From a virus, in IMG/VR virus record IMGVR_UViG_3300047476_002078, positions 168,802 through 232,801 of that record: 64,000 nt of DNA; one strand, given 5' to 3'. The notes beneath the pieces were generated by a model. That model was not told the DNA's origin and searched no databases. It saw nothing but the letters and a program-made list of their open reading frames with translations. This document shows positions 23,468-33,105 of this stretch, piece by piece. The position numbers and the translations under genes are program-made. How positions within the stretch are numbered: position 1 is the first letter of the stretch; each line of letters begins with the position of its first letter.

Positions 23468-26181
23468 GCATTGCAAATTTAGCAGGTTCTTTCATCCAGC
23501 AAAATGATGATGGAAGAGTTGCAGACATTATTACTTTTTGTGAGGCTCCTTGGGGTTTAAATATGAACCTCAAGACAGGTAACACAACTTTAAGACCTGT
23601 TCAAAAATTAGTAATGAAGTGTTACTACAATCTTGAACTTGATAATAAAGAAAAATCAATTATCGTTCGAGACTTCTTGAACGAAGAAGAAAAATACAGA
23701 TTCACAGAACAAGAATATCTTCACTTCCTTTATAACGAAGGAAGAACAAACATAAAAGAAGTTGGAAGTAAGTTAAGAAACGAATTAGTTTTAGTGGCTG
23801 GTCGAAGGGGAGGAAAATGCCTCAAAGAAGGAACGCTTATTTTAACTCCCAAAGGTCCTGTAGAAATTGAAAAAATTAAAGCAGGCGACACAGTTTATGG
23901 ATACAATGCAGATGGTTCAGTAAGCCCTACTAAAGTTTTGAATGTAGCCGATCAAGGTATTCAAGAAGTTGTTGATTTAACTTCAGGTACAGAAGTTATT
24001 CAAACTTGTACATTTAATCACAAATGGTTGACTATAGATGAAATAAACGACAAAAAAACTGAAAAAACACCTTCAACTTTTTGTAAAAGAGAGGGGAATC
24101 AGTATGCAAATATTGTAAGAAAAATAATTAAAATACCTTGTGGAGATGTTGAAGAGTCTCATGCTTATGGTATCGGAAAATATCCGTGGGGAAAAATTGT
24201 AGATTTAGATGTCGTTAAAAAATGGAATCGTGAGTCTTTGTTAAATTTTTTAGCAGGTTTTCTTGATACTGATGGAAGCGTAAGCGTTTCAGAAAATACA
24301 ATTTCAATAGAATTTTTTTGTCAATCAAAGTCGATTCTTGAAGCAGTAGATTACGCTTTTTTAACTTTGTTCCAATATAAACTTAATTGGAGCATTGATA
24401 AACGAGATGTAAATGAAACTGTTTATCGACTAAGAATGAAAAACAATTTTTTTGCTAAAGCCGCTTTGCGTGAACTTAATGATTATTTGGTTAATCCTGC
24501 AAGAAAATGGAAACCTGAATATGAATCATTTTTGGAAAATAACTCTAATCCTTATTATGTCGGAGTAAAATTAGGTAAAAAATATGAAGCTAGAACTTAT
24601 GATATTGAAGTAGATAATGAAACAAGTCTTTATGTTTTAGCAAACCAAGGATTAGTAACACACAATAGTAAATTAGGTGCTATTGTTTCTGCTTACGAGG
24701 CATACAGCTTAATTAAAAAACAACATCCTCAAAGAGCTTACGGTCTTACAGACAACGCTGAGATTTATCTTACAACCGTTGCAACATCCACAGAGCAGGC
24801 GGAACTCCTCTTTAATGATATTGCTGCTTATATAGACAGTTCTCAATTTTTTAACCGCTACAAGAATGACCCTACTCTTCAGTTCATGAAGTTGAGATCA
24901 CCTTATGATATTGAAAATAGCGGTCAAGATGGTCGAACTTCAATCATTATTAAAGCCGCTCCGTGTTCCGGTCGAGGTCTTCGTGGTATGGCAAACATTG
25001 TTATTATCATGGATGAGCAAGCCCACTTTATTGATTCTTCTACCAACAAATCTGACGCTGCTATTTATGAAGCTGTAACACCTTCAACTCTTTCATTTGG
25101 TAAAGATGCTAGAATTTTAAATATTAGTTCTCCTCTTAACAAACAGGGAAAACTTTGGGAATTATACAACGCATCATTTCAATCTGAAAAGATTTTAATG
25201 TTTCAAATACCGACGTGGGAACTTTACCCTCAAGTTGACTCCTCTGAATTAAGAGAAAGATACCGCCGAAATCCAGATGTATATTGGTGTGAAATTGGAG
25301 CAAAATTTTCTGATACCGTAAAATCTTGGATGCCTGTTGAACAGTTGGTAAAATGTATAGAGCCTACCCTCAAGCCAAAGCTTAGAGGTCTTCCAAAAAC
25401 GGAACACTTTATGGGGATTGATATAGGTCTTAAAAAAGACCAAACTGCCATAACTGTTCTTCATGTTGAAAACAAGAGAGAGCCTGTTTTCAATGTAAAC
25501 GGTCAATTAATTGACGAAATCATAGTTCCAAAATACGAGCTTGATTACCAAGAGGTTTTACAAGCAGGCGTTGGTAAACACGTAGGTAGAGAGTTTTTAG
25601 ATTTCGATAATATCGCTGACAGGATTGAAAGTGTCTGTAAAGATTTTATGGTCGTGAAAGGTTTATTTGACCAATATAACGGCGTTCCTTTGATGCAATC
25701 TCTCCAGAAAAAAGGATTGAACCAGTTTTCTATGGTGTATTTTGACCGTAGATTCAATTCAGAACTTTACAATAATTTTATGCTTCAAGTCATTGATGGG
25801 AAATTAGTTTTATTCGACGACCCTGAATCAAGTCAGCCCTTGGCTGAAGGTAAGCATGGACCTTTTATTTCTGAAATAATTGACCTTCAGAGTGAATTTA
25901 TATCAAAATATATTACACAGGTGTTTGCTCCCGAAATTGAAGGTAAGCACGATGACCGCTCTGACTCATTTGTTCGAGCTTTGTGGTGTGCGACGGAATG
26001 GCTTACAAAAAATAAAGATAATTCGGGGCAGTTTTTACCGTCTTTGCAATTTACGGAAAATGGTAATTCTTCAGGTATGCAAGCAAGGAAGCATAGACCT
26101 TACATGAATCAAAGAGTTGGAACGTCTAACAATAGAGCTAGTCCATACTCCGTGTTTTTTAATAAGAGAGGAAGGCGTTGA
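23464..26181 (+). CDS. terL: terminase large subunit with intein
   Basis: 905 residues as encoded, about 622 after removal of a 283-residue intein (residues 119-401). The ATPase Walker A is split: GRRGGK precedes the intein and S-K-L-G-A follows, giving GRRGGKS on splicing. Walker B is NIVIIMDEQAHF. The nuclease domain shows GIDIGLKKDQTAI, LFDQYNG and HDDRSDSFVRALW, consistent with the metal-binding acidic residues. The enzyme cuts concatemeric DNA and powers packaging into the prohead. Activity requires splicing, because the phosphate-binding loop is interrupted. A GAGGA ribosome site precedes ATG, and the portal lies 360 bases downstream. Confidence 0.95.
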   Translation: MSIANLAGSFIQQNDDGRVADIITFCEAPWGLNMNLKTGNTTLRPVQKLVMKCYYNLELDNKEKSIIVRDFLNEEEKYRFTEQEYLHFLYNEGRTNIKEVGSKLRNELVLVAGRRGGKCLKEGTLILTPKGPVEIEKIKAGDTVYGYNADGSVSPTKVLNVADQGIQEVVDLTSGTEVIQTCTFNHKWLTIDEINDKKTEKTPSTFCKREGNQYANIVRKIIKIPCGDVEESHAYGIGKYPWGKIVDLDVVKKWNRESLLNFLAGFLDTDGSVSVSENTISIEFFCQSKSILEAVDYAFLTLFQYKLNWSIDKRDVNETVYRLRMKNNFFAKAALRELNDYLVNPARKWKPEYESFLENNSNPYYVGVKLGKKYEARTYDIEVDNETSLYVLANQGLVTHNSKLGAIVSAYEAYSLIKKQHPQRAYGLTDNAEIYLTTVATSTEQAELLFNDIAAYIDSSQFFNRYKNDPTLQFMKLRSPYDIENSGQDGRTSIIIKAAPCSGRGLRGMANIVIIMDEQAHFIDSSTNKSDAAIYEAVTPSTLSFGKDARILNISSPLNKQGKLWELYNASFQSEKILMFQIPTWELYPQVDSSELRERYRRNPDVYWCEIGAKFSDTVKSWMPVEQLVKCIEPTLKPKLRGLPKTEHFMGIDIGLKKDQTAITVLHVENKREPVFNVNGQLIDEIIVPKYELDYQEVLQAGVGKHVGREFLDFDNIADRIESVCKDFMVVKGLFDQYNGVPLMQSLQKKGLNQFSMVYFDRRFNSELYNNFMLQVIDGKLVLFDDPESSQPLAEGKHGPFISEIIDLQSEFISKYITQVFAPEIEGKHDDRSDSFVRALWCATEWLTKNKDNSGQFLPSLQFTENGNSSGMQARKHRPYMNQRVGTSNNRASPYSVFFNKRGRR
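23818..24666 (+). mobile_element. intein in the terminase Walker A motif, single DOD motif
   Basis: 283 residues. Splicing motifs: Cys1 with CLKEGTLILTPKGPVEIEKI (block A), TCTFNHKWLT (block B with the T-x-x-H), and the C-terminal YDIEVDNETSLYVLANQGL followed by VTHN, with Ser as the +1 residue. One LAGLIDADG-type motif, LAGFLDTDGS, lies near the middle, but the second motif expected for an active DOD homing endonuclease was not found, so homing is probably degenerate. The ends are exact by motif and restore GRRGGKS. Confidence 0.92.
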
Positions 26182-26543
26182 AAATTAAAAACCAAGATGA
26201 AGCCAGAAAGGTTTTGAGCAAAGTTAATGAGAAAAGCCGCCAAATGCTTGCAGACTTTTACGAACTTCAAAAAAACCTGACTGAATTAGAAAGGTTTTTT
26301 AGATCAGACTCGGAAAATTACAAAAATTTTACTAATGTTAATTCTATTCGGATTGCAGGGAACGAAATAGCTAGAATCAGTCGTAAAGTTCCTCCTGTAG
26401 GTTCGGTTTTAAAGCACCTATCTAACATTACATACCCTTTGACTTTTACGGAAGAACCTTTTGTGTATCCAAAAAAAGAATCTCCTAATAAAATCAATAA
26501 GAATGTAGTTGTACCTAAAATAAATTTGGAAGATGAAGAATAA
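26178..26543 (+). CDS. hypothetical small protein between terminase and portal
   Basis: 121 residues from a TTG that overlaps the terminase stop (TTGA) after a GGAAGG site. Helical, basic, with a coiled N-terminal half (KVLSKVNEKSRQMLADFYELQKNLTELERFF). No family was recognised. It is coupled both ways and probably virion- or packaging-associated. Confidence 0.65.
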   Translation: MKIKNQDEARKVLSKVNEKSRQMLADFYELQKNLTELERFFRSDSENYKNFTNVNSIRIAGNEIARISRKVPPVGSVLKHLSNITYPLTFTEEPFVYPKKESPNKINKNVVVPKINLEDEE

Positions 26544-28249
26544 TGGAAAATAATAAGAAAAAGATGCCTGTAGTTCAGGTAAATAAAAATCCACATCCCT
26601 CAAAAGTTAAAAATAACCGTAAGTACGCTACCGCTCAGTTGACTCGAAATAAGACGGCAAGCCCTGATACAATGTTATCTTCCGCTAGTAATATATTTTC
26701 GTTTCAGTTAGGTACAGACTTTCTTGAAAAACCACAAAACCTTAAAGAGAAGCGAGCGGTATATAGATACTTGGCTAGTTCAGATGAGTTCGTAAATCGT
26801 GCTTTAGAACTCAAGGTTTCGATACCTTTATCTAAAGTCAGACTTAATCCTCCCGATGGAAGAAACTTTGAAAAGAATCAATACATTTTAGATTTTTATG
26901 AAAAGATGTGTAATAGAATCAAACTTTTTGAGCGTTTATGCCAAATTGTTTACGAGTATTATCTTCATGGAGTTTGTTACACTTTTACAGAAGATCAAGA
27001 TGAAGACGAAGAACTTGATCTTGAAAATTTAGATGCTGAATTAGCAAAAATGCTTGAAGATGAGAAAAAAGAATTAGCAAACGGTCAACCTCTTGCTAAA
27101 GATAAATATGACGTAGTTGAGCCTTCTTATGAAGGGTGGAAAAGACTTGTAATTCTTCCTCCAGACGCAGTTGAAGTAACAACATATCCATTTAGTGACA
27201 GGGTTGACGTTAGAGTAATACCTCCAGTCAACACGAAGAATAATCAGCTTTCTCCTGACGAAGAAGGGGTTCTATCCGGAATACCTGAAGAAATTAAAAA
27301 TTCTATGCAGGAAGGAAAAATTCCTCTCGATACAGACCCTAATACAGGTTCATTTGTTCACGTATTAAAGAGAGGGGGAAGTTATTACGATGATTTAGGT
27401 CAATCTCTGTTAGACCCTATTCTCGGAACAATGGTTTATAGAGAAAAACTTCGTCAAGCTCAAACATCAATTGCTTCAAGACACATGACTCCTATTAGAG
27501 TGGTTTGGGGTGAGAATTTGTCTTCTTTCCACGTTGATGATTTAAGAGCACAGGTTGATCTTGCCTTGCAAGACCCTGATTATTCAATCATCGCTAACTA
27601 TGAAATTAACTGGCAAGAGTTCGGCTCTAACGACAGATTAATGGATTTAACTTCTGAGTACGAAGAAACAGAAAAAAGAATGATGGTAGCATTAGGATTC
27701 ACTTCTGAAATTTTAAGAGGTGAGGGAACCTATGCAGGAAACAGACTTAATCTTGAAATTATCAACACTGAATTTTTACATCTACGTCAAATCATATCTT
27801 CTTTTATTGAAGAGTATATCTTTGCCCCAATTGCAAAGAGGAAAGGTTTTTACGAAATAGATAAATTCGGGAACAAAAAATTGCTTTATCCTAAATTGAG
27901 CTTTAGCCGTCTTGCCCTTAAAGACAACCAAGAAGTGTTTAGCTCCTTACTCGATTTATATCAGAAAGGTGCTATACCTATCTCTTATGTTCTTGATTTA
28001 TTTAACATTGATGATAAGTCAGCCTTTAAAGAAATGAAAGATGACTTATTTACGCCTAGAGACTCTACGTATAATGAGTTTTTACGAGGTATTAATCAGT
28101 CTGTTTCTCAAAAATTTGCAGATGAAACCAATATTTTTGATCTTTTTGTAGATAAGCTAAAAAATGTGGGTATTAAAAAGCAAGAGGCTCCTCAAGAAGG
28201 GGGAGGAGATATGGCTAGATTTGCAAACAAAAGTCAAAATAAAGTATGA
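26543..28249 (+). CDS. portal protein
   Basis: 568 residues, start overlapping the previous stop (TAATG). The basic N-terminus is followed by the portal-type helical and beta core: FVNRALELKVSIPLSKVRLN (core entry), IKLFERLCQIVYEYYLHGVCY (wing), and the clip/stem region (MTPIRVVWGENLSSFHVDDLRAQVDLAL). The late part EILRGEGTYAGNRLNLEIIN resembles portal stem helices. It forms the dodecameric channel at the head vertex. Identity rests on its place after the terminase and on overall layout. Confidence 0.85.
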   Translation: MENNKKKMPVVQVNKNPHPSKVKNNRKYATAQLTRNKTASPDTMLSSASNIFSFQLGTDFLEKPQNLKEKRAVYRYLASSDEFVNRALELKVSIPLSKVRLNPPDGRNFEKNQYILDFYEKMCNRIKLFERLCQIVYEYYLHGVCYTFTEDQDEDEELDLENLDAELAKMLEDEKKELANGQPLAKDKYDVVEPSYEGWKRLVILPPDAVEVTTYPFSDRVDVRVIPPVNTKNNQLSPDEEGVLSGIPEEIKNSMQEGKIPLDTDPNTGSFVHVLKRGGSYYDDLGQSLLDPILGTMVYREKLRQAQTSIASRHMTPIRVVWGENLSSFHVDDLRAQVDLALQDPDYSIIANYEINWQEFGSNDRLMDLTSEYEETEKRMMVALGFTSEILRGEGTYAGNRLNLEIINTEFLHLRQIISSFIEEYIFAPIAKRKGFYEIDKFGNKKLLYPKLSFSRLALKDNQEVFSSLLDLYQKGAIPISYVLDLFNIDDKSAFKEMKDDLFTPRDSTYNEFLRGINQSVSQKFADETNIFDLFVDKLKNVGIKKQEAPQEGGGDMARFANKSQNKV

Positions 28250-28268
28250 ATTTTTACCTTTATAGAAA

Positions 28269-28499
28269 ATGACTGTAGCAGAGAAATTTATTAAAAATTT
28301 AAAGGCGTTAGCAGATAAAAAAGTATTTACTGAAGAAGAAGTATCTTTCATTCTTTTGTCTTTACAAGAAACCGCTACTTTATCGCCATTAGAACTCATA
28401 AGTCTGCTAGATAATGTAGATGTCTGCTTTGAGGAAGCATTAAAAGAAATGCCCCAAGATGAGTTTGACGCTTTGAAAAAAGAATTGCTTGAGGAGTAA
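28269..28499 (+). CDS. hypothetical small acidic protein
   Basis: 76 residues, strongly acidic and helical (FEEALKEMPQDEFDALKKELLEE). There is no clear ribosome site. It lies between portal and fibre gene. Its function is unknown, possibly a small structural or assembly factor. Confidence 0.55.
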   Translation: MTVAEKFIKNLKALADKKVFTEEEVSFILLSLQETATLSPLELISLLDNVDVCFEEALKEMPQDEFDALKKELLEE

Positions 28500-28501
28500 A
28501 A

Positions 28502-30277
28502 ATGTCATTCGTTAAACGCTTATCACCTTTAGTAACAGTTAAAAGAAAGACAAATACGGATAAGGTTCCCACAGGTCTTCTTGGAACTAATGCTGTAAGC
28601 ACAAATATGTTACAGAATGGTGCTGTGACTCTTGAAAAGCTCTCATTTGATATTGGTGGATATGTTGGAAGTTTTACTAACCGAATTCCAAGTGTTGTAA
28701 CAAGCGGAACAGAGGGACAAGCGGTTTATTTCAACGGCACTTCTTATGTTCCTTGTATTGCGGATGATTTATCAACATCTAAGTTTTCAGGTATTTTAGT
28801 TTTAAATACGTTTACGAATCAATTAGACTTAGTAACTTCTGGAGTAGTTTCAGGATACACTGGTTTAGTAGCAGGGACGATTTTTTATTTAAGTCAAAGT
28901 AATGCAGGTGAAATAACAGACGTGCGTCCTTTTACTGGAATTGTTCGTCCTATCGGAATTGCAATTTCTAATTCTGAAATTCAAATAATCCAACCGATAA
29001 CGCAAAATATTAGTAATGAGTCTTCGATTATACGAAAAGCCCCGATGGCAGATGTAGGCTTAGGTAAAGCTGTTTATTATAATTCATCAACAAATGCTTT
29101 TGAATTAGCCGATAACACATCATTCGCTCTTTCAAGAGTTGTAGGTCTTTCGCTTTTAAATGAATTAGGAGTAGCCACAGATATATTACTATCAGGAATT
29201 ATTGAACTTTCTGGATTATCTGTAGGCTCGACTTATTTTTTAGATGCTTCAGGAGAGATTACAGACACTTCACCAAGCTCAGGTTTTGCAGTTGAGATTG
29301 GAAAAGCTATCACGGAAACGAAACTTTTAGTTGATATTAAATATCTTGGTATTTATAGTGCAGGAACAGGTCCGACTACGATTAACTGGAACAATGGTGA
29401 TGTTCAATCTTGTAGCGTGACTGCTAACATTACAACATTTAGTAACGGCGTATCTGGTAAAATTTATACTTTAATTACGACTACTAACGGAACTCAATAT
29501 AGTTTTCCTAGCTCAGTAACGCCTTCAACATCTAGTAGTTCTTTACCTAACGGCTCAGTAGTTGTTTATCAATTTCTTTGTGAAAGCCCCTCAGTTTACA
29601 GAAATATTTCTTATGGGGAACCTACAACATTTTTTAGTGCAGGAACAGGTCCGACTACGATTAACTGGAACAACGGTTCTACTCAATCATTAACTTTAAC
29701 TGCTAACATTACAAGCTTCAACAATGGAGTAGCTGGCAGGCTATACACTTTGCTCGTTACCTCTAATGGTACTTCTTATACCCTTCCAACATCTTTAGTA
29801 AATTGGGATGGAATAGTTCCTCAATCAGGAGCGACTTTTACCCTCCTTATATTATGTATTGATTCATCGACATACAGAATTTTAAATACTCCGTACATAA
29901 CTTCAAACGAGTATGATTACGTTGTTGGTACTTCATCACAAGTAACTAACGGTCTGGCTACACATTCAAGTTTACAGTCTGCAATCACACAAGCTGCTGC
30001 TAACTCTAAAATTTTAATTTTAAAAGGTTACTCCCTTTCAGAAAATGTTACCTTGAATAAAACTATGAATATCGACGGCGAAGGTAGAACTTCCGCCATA
30101 ACAGGTAATTTGACTCTTGGAGCGGACTGCGACTTTAGCATAATTAGAGATATAAGAGTTACGGGAAATGTCGTTTTTAGTGCAGGCTCAAGTTTTAATT
30201 TTTTACGAGACTCTTGGGTGGGAGGAACTGTTACTGATTCCGGAACAAGTAATTCAGTATTAGTAATACAGGCTTAA
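28502..30277 (+). CDS. repeat-containing tail fibre/tailspike
   Basis: 591 residues, GAGGAG ribosome site. The N-terminus (about residues 1-60) resembles a virion-attachment domain. It then has two copies of a fibre module of about 90 residues (GQAVYFNGTSYVPCIADDLS and GKAVYYNSSTNAFELADNTS), then two copies of AGTGPTTINWNNG followed by TANIT, and a C-terminal beta-helix-like part (ILILKGYSLSENVTL...GNVVFSAGSSFNFLRD). The modules match those in the 40631-41914 protein. It likely contacts the host surface. Ser/Thr/Asn-rich and Cys-poor, as usual for fibres. Confidence 0.85.
   Translation: MSFVKRLSPLVTVKRKTNTDKVPTGLLGTNAVSTNMLQNGAVTLEKLSFDIGGYVGSFTNRIPSVVTSGTEGQAVYFNGTSYVPCIADDLSTSKFSGILVLNTFTNQLDLVTSGVVSGYTGLVAGTIFYLSQSNAGEITDVRPFTGIVRPIGIAISNSEIQIIQPITQNISNESSIIRKAPMADVGLGKAVYYNSSTNAFELADNTSFALSRVVGLSLLNELGVATDILLSGIIELSGLSVGSTYFLDASGEITDTSPSSGFAVEIGKAITETKLLVDIKYLGIYSAGTGPTTINWNNGDVQSCSVTANITTFSNGVSGKIYTLITTTNGTQYSFPSSVTPSTSSSSLPNGSVVVYQFLCESPSVYRNISYGEPTTFFSAGTGPTTINWNNGSTQSLTLTANITSFNNGVAGRLYTLLVTSNGTSYTLPTSLVNWDGIVPQSGATFTLLILCIDSSTYRILNTPYITSNEYDYVVGTSSQVTNGLATHSSLQSAITQAAANSKILILKGYSLSENVTLNKTMNIDGEGRTSAITGNLTLGADCDFSIIRDIRVTGNVVFSAGSSFNFLRDSWVGGTVTDSGTSNSVLVIQA
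29356..29673 (+). repeat. two 39-base direct repeats inside the fibre gene
   Basis: The bases 29356-29394 and 29635-29673 are identical and encode AGTGPTTINWNNG. They lie 279 bases apart, an exact multiple of three, so recombination between them would delete or duplicate one in-frame domain. Confidence 0.9.
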
Positions 30278-30281
30278 CCAA

Positions 30282-32339
30282 ATGACTATTTTAGAATCCA
30301 GAGTTAGGACATTAACGACTACAGAGCACTTGTCAAATTTGACAACATTATCTTCTGGAACTCTTTCTTGTTCTATTACTGCTTCTGCGGTGAGTGTAGG
30401 TTTAGCTTGGTCAGCTTCAGCGTCTATATCATCTGCCCGTTACCATGTTTCAGGCTCAGGGAGCCAAAATGCTGCCTTTGTAGCTAATGGTATTACTAGC
30501 ACCGCCCCTTCTCCAACTGGTGCTCAAAGTCCAATGTCTCTACTAACAGTTGAAGCTTTTAATGGAACCAACTGGTTTTCAAGAGCCGACACCTTAGCTC
30601 GAAGATTCCAAGGAGCTTCTTTTGGTAATTATGCTGGAACGATTGTAGTCGGCGGAGAAAATTATGCTATTGGCGTAGTTACTATAAACGGCGTTGCGAC
30701 AAATTATGAAATCACTTTAAGTCAATCTGAAATTCATACAATTATATTAAACTCATGGAGATCGTCATCTAACCTAAACACAGATAGAAGATTGTTATCT
30801 GCCTGCGGTACAGTCAATGCAGGTTTGACTGTGGCAGGATACAGAATAAACTCTGTTTCAAATGTTACCGAAAAATTTAATGGTCTTGTTTGGTCTAATA
30901 GCGGAGCAGTCACGGCTAGATACGGTTCTGCTTCAACAGGCTCTCAAAATGCAGCTTTATGTTTCGGTGGATTTACTACAGGAGTCTTATCAATAACTGA
31001 AAAATTTAATGGGAATACTTGGTCATCCACAGGGTCAATGCCTACAGCTTTACACGCTCATTCAGGAGCAGGAAGCGGAAACTATGCTCTTTCTATTTCA
31101 GGATACACGACTGTAGGAACTACTGTATGCCAAAGGTTTAACGTATCTACTTGGTCAACATCTCAGTCAAATATAACAGCTAGATGGTGGACAGGGGGAG
31201 CAGGTACACAAAACAAGGCTTTAGTATTTGGAGGCTCCTCTACTACAATATCTGAAAAATATAATGGTAACGCTTTACTTCAAATAAAAGTTTATTCGAG
31301 ACATGAAGAGGATAACAGTAATCAATCCACTTCAATAAAAGTATTAGAAGAAGCTCACATAGAGATTACGAACTTTCCTTACGCTAATCTTTTAGAAAGA
31401 ACTGAACTTCAAGAAATAAGTTTATCAGAAGATGATGGATGTTGGTCTAGTTCTTCTGGAGCTATGACTGTCGCTAGACAAGGTTGTATGGCTACAGGAA
31501 CATATAGAACAGCATTAATTTTTGGGGGTTTTACATCTTTAGGAGTTACTGTTCCAGTCAGTTCAATAGTCACAGAAAAATTTAATCTTGATGTAGTTAC
31601 AGCTTCAGCTAACATGCTCTTAGGAACTTGGAATATGGGGTGCTCTGGTACTCAGAACGCTACATTTAGTTTTGGGGGGAATGCTTCTCAAAGCCCTTTT
31701 ATAAGAAATAATTCATATAGTTTTAATGGAACATCTTGGAGCAGTAGCTCTGCTACTTTAAATGTTAGCAGACAGTCTTTAGCAGGATTAGGGGCTTCAT
31801 TATCAGCTTTTGCTATTGGAGGAAGTTCTGGTACAGAAATTTTTAGATCAACTGAAATTTATAATGGAACATCTTGGAGTAATTCACAAAACTTAAATAT
31901 CCCAAGAGAGGCGGCAGAAGGAACAGGAAGTGTGAACTCTGCTATTATTGTAAATGGTAGATTTGAACTTTCTGGTAATAGAACTAGGTCAACTGAAAAA
32001 TTTAATGGGGTTTCTTGGTCTTCTTCTGATATGCCTGTTGTTTCTTTTGCTTCTGGTGGAATATCAGGAACACAAAACAATTGTGTATTTTTTGGAGGTT
32101 TCTCTACTTCAGTTACTTCTCTAACACAAGTTTATAACGGTACAACTTGGTTTTTAACTGGAGCTATGGTTTCAGGAAGACATCAACATGGAGGTTGCGG
32201 AACGCAATCTTACGCAATTGCGACGGGAGGATTTACTACAGCTATAGCAAACTCTATAGAAAGAAGACTTGATAGATTTGCACCTACCGTTACAGGAACC
32301 TTATCGTTAAATAACTTAACGAGTGGTACAATATCATAA
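30282..32339 (+). CDS. double Kelch-type beta-propeller fibre protein
   Basis: 685 residues. Repeats of about 45-50 residues run through most of the protein with a core such as GSQNAALCFGGFTTGVLSIT followed by EKFNG-x-x-W, then a Ser-Gly-rich link; they occur from about residue 60 to 325 and again from about 385 to 680. Between them lies a different, charged stretch (VYSRHEEDNSNQSTSIKVLE, then LLERTELQEISLSEDDG). This suggests two Kelch-like propellers joined by a linker, a shape used for sugar or protein binding. The ATG has no clear ribosome site. Probable receptor-binding or surface-adhesion protein. Confidence 0.8.
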   Translation: MTILESRVRTLTTTEHLSNLTTLSSGTLSCSITASAVSVGLAWSASASISSARYHVSGSGSQNAAFVANGITSTAPSPTGAQSPMSLLTVEAFNGTNWFSRADTLARRFQGASFGNYAGTIVVGGENYAIGVVTINGVATNYEITLSQSEIHTIILNSWRSSSNLNTDRRLLSACGTVNAGLTVAGYRINSVSNVTEKFNGLVWSNSGAVTARYGSASTGSQNAALCFGGFTTGVLSITEKFNGNTWSSTGSMPTALHAHSGAGSGNYALSISGYTTVGTTVCQRFNVSTWSTSQSNITARWWTGGAGTQNKALVFGGSSTTISEKYNGNALLQIKVYSRHEEDNSNQSTSIKVLEEAHIEITNFPYANLLERTELQEISLSEDDGCWSSSSGAMTVARQGCMATGTYRTALIFGGFTSLGVTVPVSSIVTEKFNLDVVTASANMLLGTWNMGCSGTQNATFSFGGNASQSPFIRNNSYSFNGTSWSSSSATLNVSRQSLAGLGASLSAFAIGGSSGTEIFRSTEIYNGTSWSNSQNLNIPREAAEGTGSVNSAIIVNGRFELSGNRTRSTEKFNGVSWSSSDMPVVSFASGGISGTQNNCVFFGGFSTSVTSLTQVYNGTTWFLTGAMVSGRHQHGGCGTQSYAIATGGFTTAIANSIERRLDRFAPTVTGTLSLNNLTSGTIS

Positions 32340-32358
32340 ATATAGATGGAGAAAAAAT

Positions 32359-33102
32359 ATGTCAGAAATAATTCCAATTTTAGGAAATGCTACAGTATCA
32401 GAAGTAATTGAAGCTGTTAAGCATATACCTATCCTTAAAAATGAAGATATTTCTTTTTTGCAAGAAAACTCTCGTCATCTCGCAACAGTAATTGAAAAGA
32501 CACACATTTGGAGAACAGATACTCAAAAACTATCTATCATTAATGATGTTCAGTTTCCAACAGCACACGCTAAACTGCACCAATCTATGTTAGAGCAAAA
32601 AGTTCAGTTCGACCAAGCTATGTATCTGGCGAAAGATTTTGAGTTTAAAAAATTAGAGGCAGAAGAAAAACAATTAGACTTGTCAGAACTTGGTGATTCA
32701 GCAAGGGATAAAATTAAAAAGAAAAAATTAGAAATTGAACTTCAATTTATAAACTATGAATTGAAGCAAATGCAAATTTCTATGCACTATAGGATGGAAG
32801 AAATTAAAGGTTGGCAAAAGATTCAAAATGAACTTTTAGATGATCTAAGAGCTTCAGGTATGTCTGAAGAGGAAATTTGGTCTAAAAACGCAGGCGAGCT
32901 TAAATTTATGTTTTACTACGCTCTCAACAATCTTCAATCACTTCCAACTACAACTGATAGTGCTGAACGCTCGAATCTTATTTCTATTGCACTTTTTTCT
33001 TACAAGAACGCTCAAAGAGCAGGTATGTTGGAAGAATTTAAAAAAGGTTGCAATTCTATTCAATTAGATTCTTTAAACTGGTTAGAAAAACAATTGGGGT
33101 AA
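32359..33102 (+). CDS. coiled-coil protein
   Basis: 247 residues from the ATG after GGAGAAA; a longer frame overlaps the fibre gene. Mainly helical with a long coil (about residues 80-160: FEFKKLEAEEKQLDLSELGD, DKIKKKKLEIELQFINYELKQ). It follows the propeller gene, so it may be a fibre chaperone or assembly protein, but no motif proves this. Confidence 0.65.
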   Translation: MSEIIPILGNATVSEVIEAVKHIPILKNEDISFLQENSRHLATVIEKTHIWRTDTQKLSIINDVQFPTAHAKLHQSMLEQKVQFDQAMYLAKDFEFKKLEAEEKQLDLSELGDSARDKIKKKKLEIELQFINYELKQMQISMHYRMEEIKGWQKIQNELLDDLRASGMSEEEIWSKNAGELKFMFYYALNNLQSLPTTTDSAERSNLISIALFSYKNAQRAGMLEEFKKGCNSIQLDSLNWLEKQLG

Positions 33103-33105
33103 AAT

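Noticed and set aside
30282-32339. Repeats in the propeller gene as a CRISPR-like array
   Set aside because: The repeats are imperfect, in frame, and encode Kelch-like blades; there is no spacer structure. No CRISPR array was seen elsewhere in the window.
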